A DNA stretch of 37,273 nt. It comes from Verrucomicrobiota bacterium. GTDB taxonomy: Bacteria; Verrucomicrobiota; Verrucomicrobiia; Verrucomicrobiales; V1-33. The translations under genes and the position numbers were made by a program. This document shows, piece after piece, positions 1 to 7,177 of this stretch. The stretch is taken from assembly GCA_003402705.1 (NCBI GenBank), contig QQNF01000041.1, positions 1 through 37,273 of the forward strand. The letters are read 5' to 3'. Within the stretch, counting starts at the first letter, position 1. Every line of letters begins with the position of its first letter. The notes beneath the pieces were generated by a model. The model ran no database searches, was not told where the DNA came from, and saw nothing but the letters and a program-made list of their open reading frames with translations.

Positions 1-714
1 AATACTCCGCAGCAGCGACGCCACCATGAACTGCTTGTCCACAATAATCCCCGCCGAACTCCCCCCAATCGCGTCCACCCGCGGCAAATGCGACGCCGCC
101 GTCCGCAATCCCTCCGCCAGATGCTGATAGTGATAGTCCGGATCCGCCTGGTTCTTCGGATCCCACGGAATCTCATGCGCCCACACCACCTCGCCACCCT
201 CCACCGCCGCCAGCTTGAAATCACTCGCCCCAAGATCAAACCCAATCCGGCAGCCATCCAAATGCCCACCCAGCGGCCGCACATTCTCGCGTGTCTCAGG
301 AATCGCCTCCAGCGCCACGCCCTCAATCACTAGCGGCTTCCCATACGCCTTCCTCATGCTCTCCGCATCAAATGCCCGCGCCCCCCCCGGCGCATACGCC
401 GCCGCCAGCGCCTCCGCCACACCTGCAGGCCCAGCCACCAGCACTCGCCAACCCCCGCGCGCCCACAATAGCATCTTCAGCAACCGCTCCGCATACCGCA
501 TGTCCTCCTCCCCAGGCACCGCCGCCATCACACTCTCATACCGCGTCACCCGCCCGCCCTCACCCTCCAGCGCAATCACCAAAGGCACCGCTCCCCTCGC
601 CTCCGCACTCGCCACCACCGCACGATTCCACAACGCCGCAGGCTGAAACCCGGGATCAAGCGGCGCAACAAACCGGGGACAGACAACAACATGAGTTTCA
701 GCAGATGCAGACAT
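1..714 (-). CDS. ROK family sugar kinase-like protein, C-terminal part beyond the window
   Basis: An open frame runs from an ATG at 712-714 to the window edge, giving 238 residues with no stop; the C-terminus lies beyond position 1. Near residue 163 the protein reads GFDLGASDFKLAAVEGGEVVW, the N-terminal phosphate (ATP-binding) motif of the actin-like ROK/hexokinase fold, followed by a GGSSAGI segment. ROK proteins are sugar kinases or sugar-responsive repressors. No helix-turn-helix is visible at the N-terminus, so a kinase-like role is more likely. About 160 residues precede the first ROK motif, which is a long extension compared with a typical 300-residue ROK kinase; its function is unknown. 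Codons are G-ending, as in the other - strand genes. The family is fairly sure; the substrate cannot be told. Confidence 0.78.
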   Translation of the reverse strand, partial: MSASAETHVVVCPRFVAPLDPGFQPAALWNRAVVASAEARGAVPLVIALEGEGGRVTRYESVMAAVPGEEDMRYAERLLKMLLWARGGWRVLVAGPAGVAEALAAAYAPGGARAFDAESMRKAYGKPLVIEGVALEAIPETRENVRPLGGHLDGCRIGFDLGASDFKLAAVEGGEVVWAHEIPWDPKNQADPDYHYQHLAEGLRTAASHLPRVDAIGGSSAGIIVDKQFMVASLLRSI

Positions 715-901
715 CCCCAGCACTCGTGACAATCCCACCCATTCTCTACGCCGCAGGCACCTCATTTGCATACTTTTTCACGCAAACCCACCCGCCCCCA
801 GCGCCTTTCAGCATCGGGAAAGTGCCAAACTTAACCATCACCCCACATTTCCCGGGCCCTCAATCCAAACGTCCCCACCGCCGCCAAACCACCGCGCCCC
901 C

Positions 902-2389
902 CTACTTGCAAAGCTCCACCATCGCCTTGCCCATCGCTTCACCAACCAGCATGAACGTCTCAGCATTGCCGTGGTAATGGAAGCTCTGGTTCCGCGGAGA
1001 AACCTCCGGCCCGCGATAGAAGGGCCGCGTATCCACCGACTTCACATTGCCTTGGAACTCCGGATGCATGGCCGCATCGCTGACCTTCATCTGCGCATCG
1101 AAAATGGTGGCCGCACTGCTGCCCGGCTCCCAGCCCTCACCGCCGTTGAATCCGCACGTAGCCACCACAAACGGCGCGTTGGGCGCGTTGAATTCCTTCC
1201 GCAGGGTCCTGATCAGATGCGCAAGGTTCTGCTCATAACGCTGCGCATGGACTCCCGCAGGACCCTTGCCTTCCTCGCCGCCATCCTTGTGGCCCTGCCA
1301 CCAGCCGAATCCCGCAATCTCATATCCCCTCCCCTTCCACTGCGGGTACTTCTCGTTAAACTTGGCCAGCACTTCCTTCGCCGCGTTGAAGCAATCGTCG
1401 TACTGTTTCCCGGCATACCAATCCACAGCCTTCGGATCACTGCCTTTCTCCCAGCGGTCCGGCGTCTCCTTGTACCCAGCATAAACCCACGCCTTTCCTT
1501 CCGCATCAGTCACCTCGAAACTCTCCGAACCAGGAGGCAGGAAATCCCACCCAAGGGACCGATTGCCCTGGCTCGCCTTCAGAATCAGCACCGGCTCGTC
1601 GTGGTGATTGCCCACCATATGCCCGAATCCCAACTCCGGACCAATGCTGACTTCGGATGCGCCACACCCAATGTCCAGCCACTTGTTGGCAACAGCCGTC
1701 ACCACTCCCGTGTACCACACATCATCGCGCGGAACGAACTCACCCTTGTCATTCACAAGATACTTGAACTTGCCATCGAATCCAACCACCGACTTGAGGG
1801 TCCCGGGGATGTCCTTGCGCGAAACCCAGCCAACGGCGCTGCCCTCATGGTTGAGATAGCAAACCTTGAAAGGCACTTTCTTGCCAGCCTCCAGCTTGAC
1901 CGCCGCTCGACTCGCCTTCCCTCCAGGCTCCCTGCAATAAACCTCCACCCCGTCCACCACCATGATGTTATCCTCGGAGGCACCATAGCCCGGAGCAAAC
2001 TCGTATACCCCCGTCACCGGCATCGTGATCTGTCCCCGCAGCACCACAACCCCGTCCTTCGGAAACGGCTTGCCTTCCGCAGCATTCACACCCCCGAACT
2101 CCGCTAGCGGAATGGTCTTCACAGCTTCCAGTTTGTCGTAGTCGGTCTTCGCATCCGGAGTTCCCTCATAGACCGAAACTACCGCCTCGGTGAATTCCTT
2201 CCCCCACCTTGCGTCAGCTCCAGTGACCTGCCCGATGCCCACCATGTTCGACTGGCCGGACAGGATGTAGACCTTGACTTTCCCTCCCGGCTCAGCCGCA
2301 ACCGAAGCGGTCAACAGCGGGGCGACAAACATGGCCAGCACCATGGCCGAACGGGCGAATCCTGAATGCATAACGTTGGAATGTTTCAT
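902..2389 (-). CDS. Secreted SGNH hydrolase, sialate O-acetylesterase-like, with a PA14-like insert
   Basis: This 495-residue protein begins MKHSN and carries a signal peptide (hydrophobic run ending near ASVAA). The mature part opens with YILSGQSNMVG, block I of the SGNH/sialate O-acetylesterase family, with the nucleophile serine at about residue 47. A C-terminal FHYHGN segment supplies candidate catalytic histidines. The family removes acetyl esters from sugars, so it probably acts on acetylated polysaccharide outside the cytoplasm. Between about residues 100 and 200 lies an inserted stretch resembling a PA14-type beta domain (GVYEF, MVVDGVEVY and VKLEAGKKV segments), possibly carbohydrate-binding. 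I chose the ATG at 2387-2389 because the signal peptide follows directly; the frame stays open 15 codons further upstream. metG starts far upstream and ends 66 bases before this gene. Confidence 0.83.
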   Translation of the reverse strand: MKHSNVMHSGFARSAMVLAMFVAPLLTASVAAEPGGKVKVYILSGQSNMVGIGQVTGADARWGKEFTEAVVSVYEGTPDAKTDYDKLEAVKTIPLAEFGGVNAAEGKPFPKDGVVVLRGQITMPVTGVYEFAPGYGASEDNIMVVDGVEVYCREPGGKASRAAVKLEAGKKVPFKVCYLNHEGSAVGWVSRKDIPGTLKSVVGFDGKFKYLVNDKGEFVPRDDVWYTGVVTAVANKWLDIGCGASEVSIGPELGFGHMVGNHHDEPVLILKASQGNRSLGWDFLPPGSESFEVTDAEGKAWVYAGYKETPDRWEKGSDPKAVDWYAGKQYDDCFNAAKEVLAKFNEKYPQWKGRGYEIAGFGWWQGHKDGGEEGKGPAGVHAQRYEQNLAHLIRTLRKEFNAPNAPFVVATCGFNGGEGWEPGSSAATIFDAQMKVSDAAMHPEFQGNVKSVDTRPFYRGPEVSPRNQSFHYHGNAETFMLVGEAMGKAMVELCK

Positions 2390-2455
2390 GGTGTTTTTCA
2401 GGTCTTCCTGGAAGAGCGCTCTCGTCAGCATCACCCGCCCCTGACTTCACTTTCC

Positions 2456-4066
2456 TCACCCCGCCGCCGCCACCTGCACCTTCGGAAACATCGGCTGCGG
2501 TTCCCCCAGCACATGCCCGTCAGGCAGCATCCCCCACCGCAAATCCCCAAGCGTCAGCCCCACCGGCGGCACCCAGTTCAACTGCCCCTGAATCCTCGCC
2601 GCCGTCTCCGGCATCGCCGGCGACAGCATCACCGAAAAATGCGCCATCGCCTCCGCCACATGCCGCATGATCGACGCCACCGCGTCCGCATTCGCCGGAT
2701 CCTTCGCCAGCTTGAACGGTGCCGTCTTGTCCACAAACTCATTCGCCAGCCGCGCCCCGTCAATGATGTCCGCCAGCACCTGATGAATCTGCCACGTCTT
2801 CATGTGCCCCAGCGCCTTCCCCGGCAGCGCAACCACCGCCTCCCGCAACCCCGCATGCAGCTCGGAATCATGCACCGTCGCCACCAGCGTCCCCCCAAGA
2901 TACTTCCGCGCCATATTCAGGGTCCGGTTCAGCAGGTTCCCCAGAATGTCCGCCAGATCCTTGTTATAACGCACCAGGATCCGCTCCTCGCTGATGTCGC
3001 TGTCCCCGCCCGTCGCAATGTCCGCCAGCAGAAAATACCGCAACCCGTCCGCTCCCACCACGTCCGCAATCGCATTCGGATCCACCAGATCCGCAATCAC
3101 CTTCACCACCGCGTCATCCTCGATCTTCTCGCTCTTGCTAACTTTCTTCCCCTTCATGTTCCACCACCCGTGCACCAGTATCTTCGGCATCTGCTCGTCA
3201 GGCACCCCGCACGCATGCAGCATGATCGGCCAGTAAATCCCATGCGCCGGAATCAGAATGTCCTTCCCGATCACGTGCGCGTCACACGGCCACAGATCCT
3301 CCCATCGCGGCAACCCCGACACCTCAGGCTCACGATCCCGGAACCCCGCAAAACTCGCGTAGTTCGTTAGCGCATCAAACCACACAAACGTCACGTAATC
3401 GTCGTCAAACGGCAGCGGAATCCCCCACGTCAGCCGCGACTTCGGCCGCGAAATGCACAGGTCCACTCCCTCGCTATCCTTCACCGCATTCAGTAGTTGG
3501 GTCTGCCGGTTCGCCGGATAAATCATGTCCGGATGCGTCTCCAGATACCCGCGCAGCCACGCCGTATGATCACTCAGCCGGAAATAATAATTCTCCTCCT
3601 CCCGCTCCTCCACCAGCCCCCACTGCCCACCCCAGCTCCCGTCCGCCTCACGGTCCTTCTCATTCAGAAACTGCTCCTGTCTCACCGAATACCACCCGCG
3701 CAGGCTCTTCTTGTAGATCTGCCCCTCGTCAAACAACTGCTGCAGCATGTCCTGCACCACCCGCTTGTGCCGCACATCCATCGTCTCCACCCACCCGTCC
3801 GGCCGCACATTCAACCGATCCCACAACGCAATAAAACGGTCCGACACTTCCCTCACAAAAACCTCGGGCGTCACCCCCGCCTTCTCCGCACTCAACTGCA
3901 CTTTCTGCCCGTGCTGGTCCAGCCCGCTCAGAAAATACACCTCACTCCCAGCCAACCGCTTGAACCGCGCCATCGTGTCCGCCAGAATCTTCTCATAAGC
4001 ATGCCCGATGTGCGGCGCACCATTCGTGTAATCAATCGCGGTCGTGATGTAAAACTGCTTGCCCAT
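2456..4066 (-). CDS. metG: Methionyl-tRNA synthetase, short form without zinc cysteines
   Basis: MetRS charges tRNA-Met with methionine in the cytoplasm. The 536-residue protein starts MGKQFYITTAIDYTNGAPHI, containing the class I PHIGHAY signature. It later has VSKS (the KMSKS loop) after HGWWNMKGKK, and the anticodon-binding helical domain follows. It lacks the C-terminal tRNA-binding (EMAP-like) domain, as expected for the short form. The connective peptide reads WYSVRQEQFL, where zinc-binding relatives have a Cys-x-x-Cys, and no cysteine pairs follow, so the knuckle should be zinc-free. I chose the ATG at 4064-4066 because homology begins there; the frame runs further upstream without conserved sequence. 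A GGGAGGT lies almost against the start, too close to be a standard ribosome site. It is divergent from the SMP-30 gene across 115 bases. Confidence 0.95.
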   Translation of the reverse strand: MGKQFYITTAIDYTNGAPHIGHAYEKILADTMARFKRLAGSEVYFLSGLDQHGQKVQLSAEKAGVTPEVFVREVSDRFIALWDRLNVRPDGWVETMDVRHKRVVQDMLQQLFDEGQIYKKSLRGWYSVRQEQFLNEKDREADGSWGGQWGLVEEREEENYYFRLSDHTAWLRGYLETHPDMIYPANRQTQLLNAVKDSEGVDLCISRPKSRLTWGIPLPFDDDYVTFVWFDALTNYASFAGFRDREPEVSGLPRWEDLWPCDAHVIGKDILIPAHGIYWPIMLHACGVPDEQMPKILVHGWWNMKGKKVSKSEKIEDDAVVKVIADLVDPNAIADVVGADGLRYFLLADIATGGDSDISEERILVRYNKDLADILGNLLNRTLNMARKYLGGTLVATVHDSELHAGLREAVVALPGKALGHMKTWQIHQVLADIIDGARLANEFVDKTAPFKLAKDPANADAVASIMRHVAEAMAHFSVMLSPAMPETAARIQGQLNWVPPVGLTLGDLRWGMLPDGHVLGEPQPMFPKVQVAAAG

Positions 4067-4181
4067 ACCTCCCACCCATGACGGACCCGCCCAGCCCTTC
4101 AACGGCAAACGATCCTCCGCCGCACTCGTGGTACCCCATCCCCATTGCACCCGCCTTCCTCCCTCCCCATCCACTCCCCAC

Positions 4182-5087
4182 ATGAAACTCCCCCTCATCG
4201 CTCTCCTCGCCTCCTCCCTCTCCGCCACCGCTCAGGTCACGTTCCTCGACCCCGCCGCCTCCGCACTCGTCGCCCCCGACGCCAAAATCGTCACGCTCGG
4301 CGCCGGCATGAAATTCACCGAAGGCCCAGTCTGGATCCCCTCACGCCAATCCCTCGTCTTCTCCGACATCCCCTCCGCCAAACTCATGCAATGGCAGGAC
4401 GGCAAGGGCGTCACTCCCCTCTCCGACGCCCTCAACCCTAACGGCAACACGCTCGACCGCAACGGGCTCCTCGTCACCTGCCAGCACTCGGGCCGCAACA
4501 TCATCCGCACCGAATCCAACGGCTCCACCACCATCCTCGTCTCCTCTTTCGACGGCAAGAAATTCAGCTCGCCTAACGACGTCATCGTCAGAAAGGACGG
4601 CTCCATCTGGTTCACCGACCCTTCCTACGGGGTCCCCGCAGGCGAGAAAAAGGAACAGGACGCCAACCTCGTCTACCGGCTCGACCCCACCACCAAAAAG
4701 GTCACCGCCGTCTCCTCCCTCTTCGAAATGCCCAACGGGCTCGCCTTCTCCCCGGACGAAAAAACCCTCTACATCGCCGACAGCGGCAAACCCCAGCGCG
4801 TCGGCGCCTTCCCCGTTAAAGACGACGGCTCCCTCGGCGACCCCAAATTCTGGCTCTCCGGCGGCTCCGACGGGCTCCGCACCGACTCCTCAGGCAATCT
4901 CTACACCACCGCCAGCGACGGGGTCCGCATCTACAACCCAGACGGCAAACAACTCGCACGCATCACCTTCCCCGAAACCCCAGCCAACTGCACCTTCGGC
5001 GGCAAAGACTACAAAACCCTCTTCGTCACCGCTCGCACTTCCCTCTACTCCATCCAACTCAACATCGCAGGCAACGACCAGCGCTGA
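4182..5087 (+). CDS. Secreted SMP-30/gluconolactonase family protein
   Basis: The product is 301 residues, with an N-terminal signal peptide (MKLPLIALLASSLSATAQ) and a six-bladed beta-propeller of the SMP-30/LRE family. Family landmarks are visible: FTEGPVWIP near residue 45, SPNDVIVRKDGSIWFTDPSY near 130 and PNGLAFSPDEKTLYIADS near 185. The acidic and Asn residues in these motifs normally bind the divalent metal. Relatives hydrolyse sugar lactones such as gluconolactone; here the enzyme would act in the periplasm. I chose the ATG at 4182 because the signal peptide starts there; upstream sequence in frame is not protein-like. The leader is pyrimidine-rich with no Shine-Dalgarno. The gene converges with the small membrane protein gene, leaving a 20-base gap. 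Confidence 0.87.
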   Translation: MKLPLIALLASSLSATAQVTFLDPAASALVAPDAKIVTLGAGMKFTEGPVWIPSRQSLVFSDIPSAKLMQWQDGKGVTPLSDALNPNGNTLDRNGLLVTCQHSGRNIIRTESNGSTTILVSSFDGKKFSSPNDVIVRKDGSIWFTDPSYGVPAGEKKEQDANLVYRLDPTTKKVTAVSSLFEMPNGLAFSPDEKTLYIADSGKPQRVGAFPVKDDGSLGDPKFWLSGGSDGLRTDSSGNLYTTASDGVRIYNPDGKQLARITFPETPANCTFGGKDYKTLFVTARTSLYSIQLNIAGNDQR

Positions 5088-5107
5088 CTCACTCGGCTGC
5101 GGCCTCC

Positions 5108-5584
5108 TCACGCGGTCGCACCCGCCGCCTCCCCACGCTTCGCCATCACCCCGCGCACCGCCGCCGCCAGCAATGGCCGCGACCGCGCCGCCACTGGCGC
5201 CAACGTCACAATAATCCGCGCGTCCTCCAGCCCAGCCAGCACCAGCGTCAGTTGCCGCATCCCTTCATCCACCTCCGCCCACTCAATCTCCCCCCACGTC
5301 ACCAGCTGCATCTCCCGATCCGGCCGGAAAAACGGAAAAATCTCCACCCCTAGCGGCGTCAGCAGCAGATACGCATGCCGCGTCAATCGCCACGCAGTCC
5401 GAAAACTCCACCCAGCCAGCAACAACGGCACCACCGCCAGCCACCACGCCGGTCGGTGCTCAATCCGCTGCCACCACACATACCACACTCCCACCGCCGC
5501 AGCCAGACACACCAACCCCAAAACCAAAAACGTCACCGCCTGGCCAGACCGCGTAAACCTCAACTCCTGAAACTGCGCAGCCAT
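5108..5584 (-). CDS. Small two-helix membrane protein, unknown function
   Basis: This 158-residue protein has two transmembrane helices, at about residues 17-36 and 46-63, separated by a short Trp/Arg-rich loop. A soluble part follows, beginning HAYLLLTPLGVEIFPFFRP and continuing with WGEIEWAEVD. That pattern (two helices, then a beta-rich domain with an ITW/WGEI-like strand) resembles bacterial PH-like or YdbS/YcxB-type membrane proteins, but I cannot assign a named family. The gene lies 32 bases downstream of trxA in the same direction and is probably cotranscribed with it. The ATG at 5582-5584 is the natural start. Function is not inferred. Confidence 0.65.
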   Translation of the reverse strand: MAAQFQELRFTRSGQAVTFLVLGLVCLAAAVGVWYVWWQRIEHRPAWWLAVVPLLLAGWSFRTAWRLTRHAYLLLTPLGVEIFPFFRPDREMQLVTWGEIEWAEVDEGMRQLTLVLAGLEDARIIVTLAPVAARSRPLLAAAVRGVMAKRGEAAGATA

Positions 5585-5616
5585 GTGCCCTCAAGCGCAG
5601 CGCGCCGCCTCCCAGC

Positions 5617-5946
5617 TCAATCCAGCGAATCAAGCCGCTTCACAATCTCAGACTTCGGCTGCACCCCGATGCTCTTGTGCTTCAACTCGCCTCCCTTGAA
5701 ATAAAACAACGCAGGAATGTTCCGGATCCCATACTCCACCGCAAGGTCTCCAGCTTCATCCACATTCACCTTCGCCACCTTCACCGCACCCTTCTTCTCC
5801 TCAGCAATCTCGTCCAGCACAGGCCCCAGCATCTTGCATGGCCCGCACCACTCCGCCCAGAAATCCACCACCACGGGCACCGTAGATTGAAGCACTTCCG
5901 CGTCAAAATTGTCCTTCGTTACCTGAATCACTGATGCGCTGGCCAT
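5617..5946 (-). CDS. trxA: Thioredoxin
   Basis: This is a 109-residue thioredoxin, the standard length. VVVDFWAEWCGPCKM carries the redox pair Cys34 and Cys37. The conserved cis-proline is Pro78 in IRNIPALFYF, and the buried Asp of DFWA is also present. The protein reduces disulfides in cytoplasmic enzymes and is itself reduced by thioredoxin reductase, which is not in this window. No signal peptide is seen. The start is the ATG at 5944-5946; no clear Shine-Dalgarno precedes it. The intergenic stretch upstream ends at the terminator of the proline-rich/microprotein transcript, so trxA should have its own promoter between about 5947 and 6028. Confidence 0.96.
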   Translation of the reverse strand: MASASVIQVTKDNFDAEVLQSTVPVVVDFWAEWCGPCKMLGPVLDEIAEEKKGAVKVAKVNVDEAGDLAVEYGIRNIPALFYFKGGELKHKSIGVQPKSEIVKRLDSLD

Positions 5947-6028
5947 GGGTTTCGATTGTTGGTTGTTTGGAAGTCGACGCCTTCGCGTGTCCTCGTGACA
6001 GTGCGTCGGCTTTCACCGCTGACAACGG

Positions 6029-6072
6029 AAAAAAAACACCCTGCGGCTCCGTCTCCGGAACGCGCAGGGTGT
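6029..6072 (-). terminator. Intrinsic terminator for the proline-rich/microprotein transcript
   Basis: A perfect 10-bp stem is formed by ACACCCTGCG (6036-6045) and CGCAGGGTGT (6063-6072). The 17-base loop contains a further 4-bp pairing, TCCG with CGGA. Read on the - strand, the hairpin is followed at once by eight T residues (the A run 6029-6036 on +). A T7 run also lies on the + side at 6080-6086, but seven bases separate it from the stem, so + strand termination would be weaker. The site is 40 bases past the microprotein stop. Confidence 0.85.
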
Positions 6073-6111
6073 GTGCGGATTTTTTTGCTCTAAGCCAGCC
6101 TCAAGGGCGAC

Positions 6112-6189
6112 TCAGCGCATGAAGGTCGTCATGTAAAACGCAGCAATCGCGCCCACAACGCCAACGAAAAGAAAGATTACAGGTCCCAT
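6112..6189 (-). CDS. 25-residue single-helix membrane microprotein
   Basis: An ATG at 6187-6189 opens a 25-codon frame ending in TGA: MGPVIFLFVGVVGAIAAFYM followed by TTFMR. Nearly the whole peptide is one hydrophobic helix with a small-residue (G-x-x-G-A) face and a C-terminal Arg. It lies 32 bases downstream of the proline-rich membrane protein gene and 40 bases upstream of a strong terminator, so it sits exactly where a last gene of that transcript would be. There is no clear Shine-Dalgarno, as for many genes here. Evidence is position plus composition; I know no named family. It could be a partner of the proline-rich protein, which also has one helix. Confidence 0.55.
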   Translation of the reverse strand: MGPVIFLFVGVVGAIAAFYMTTFMR

Positions 6190-6221
6190 TTGATTTGTCA
6201 GGATAATTTCAGTTTCAGAAC

Positions 6222-6995
6222 TCAGGGAGCTTCCGGACGGGCCGGAATCTTCGGCTGCAGGCGCTCATACTCGGAAGTAATCCCGCCAGCTTCGTCCTTC
6301 TTGTCAAAGGGCGAGTAATCCATCGGCAGCTTCACTCCCTGCGGCGGAATGTTCTTCATCCACGCTTCCTTGTTCGATGACGTCCCCTCAGAGAAGAAAC
6401 TCACCTTATCAAGGCAGGACAGCGCCCCGATCACCGCCGCAATCGCGCCCACCAAAGCCACCCAGCCCATGATGTTCAACGGCCCTTCGTTGACTTCTTC
6501 CTCTTCCTCAAACTGCGCACCGCGCACCGCCACGCTGCTCACGGGCGCTGCCGGTGCCGCCCCAGGCGACAACTTCACCGTCGCCTTCGGCATCGCCTGT
6601 GGCATTGGAGCCGTCCCGCCAATCTTCGTCGTCTGCTTCGCCAGCACCGGACTCGTCGGCCGCGCCGGTGGCGAGGACAATGGAATCGTCTTGCTCCCAA
6701 CCGGTGCCGTCGGCGGTGCCGGACGTGGCGCACCACCCGGAGCAGGCGGCGCTCCCGGTGTCGCCGGGCGCGGAGCCGCAGAAAGTGGCACCGTCGGCGC
6801 TCCCGGACGGGGCGGCGGAGCCATCGGAGGACGCGGCGCAGATGGCACCGGCGGTGCCGCCGCAACTGTCTCACCCTCAGCACCAGGTGCCTGAGGCTTC
6901 AAGGTAATGCGCACCGTCTCCTTCTTCAAGGGAACCGCAGGTGCGGCTATGTTCGGACGCGGTGGGGTGGGATTAGGATTCTCCTGGTCACTCAT
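6222..6995 (-). CDS. Proline/alanine-rich single-pass membrane protein with repeated T-[VI]-x-L cassettes
   Basis: The product is 257 residues. Residues 1-160 are low-complexity Pro/Ala/Gly sequence carrying short recurring cassettes: KKETVRITL (24-32), PTVPL (67-71), KTIPL (102-106), KQTTKI (120-125) and KATVKL (137-142). An acidic patch (EEEEEVNE, 163-170) precedes one transmembrane helix (about 174-194), and a roughly 60-residue tail follows. With no signal peptide, the proline-rich part is probably cytoplasmic and the tail outside. The cassettes look like linear binding motifs or phosphorylatable Thr sites, but that is inference. The 25-residue microprotein and a terminator follow. It is divergent from the debranching enzyme gene, with a TTGACA box between them. 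Confidence 0.7.
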   Translation of the reverse strand: MSDQENPNPTPPRPNIAAPAVPLKKETVRITLKPQAPGAEGETVAAAPPVPSAPRPPMAPPPRPGAPTVPLSAAPRPATPGAPPAPGGAPRPAPPTAPVGSKTIPLSSPPARPTSPVLAKQTTKIGGTAPMPQAMPKATVKLSPGAAPAAPVSSVAVRGAQFEEEEEVNEGPLNIMGWVALVGAIAAVIGALSCLDKVSFFSEGTSSNKEAWMKNIPPQGVKLPMDYSPFDKKDEAGGITSEYERLQPKIPARPEAP

Positions 6996-7026
6996 AGGGA
7001 ATTTTCGGGTACTGAAATTTCACGGA

Positions 7027-7055
7027 CAATTGGCAGTTTCGCCAGAGGGTGTCAA
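7027..7055 (-). promoter_or_regulatory. Candidate sigma70-type promoter for the proline-rich protein gene
   Basis: On the - strand a perfect TTGACA box (7055-7050) is followed after about 18 bases by AATTGT near 7031-7027, a weak -10 element, about 30 bases upstream of the ATG at 6995. Only the -35 match is strong. Confidence 0.35.
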
Positions 7056-7177
7056 CACTTCACATGACGAAATCATAAGCATCCACTCTCCCTCCCTTCT
7101 CCCCAATCCTCCCTCCATAGTCAACCCTCCGGAATTTGGGCGGTTGCGAGGCACGGATTGTGCAGGTTCCCTTTCCC

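Noticed and set aside
215..977. + strand frames opposite the ROK and esterase genes
   Set aside because: The - strand frames carry clear family motifs; the + frames are Pro/Ala/Ser-rich noise.
6349..6907. Gly- or Pro-rich + strand frames opposite the proline-rich protein
   Set aside because: They are low-complexity antisense translations of proline codons; the - strand frame has a transmembrane helix, acidic patch and terminator context.
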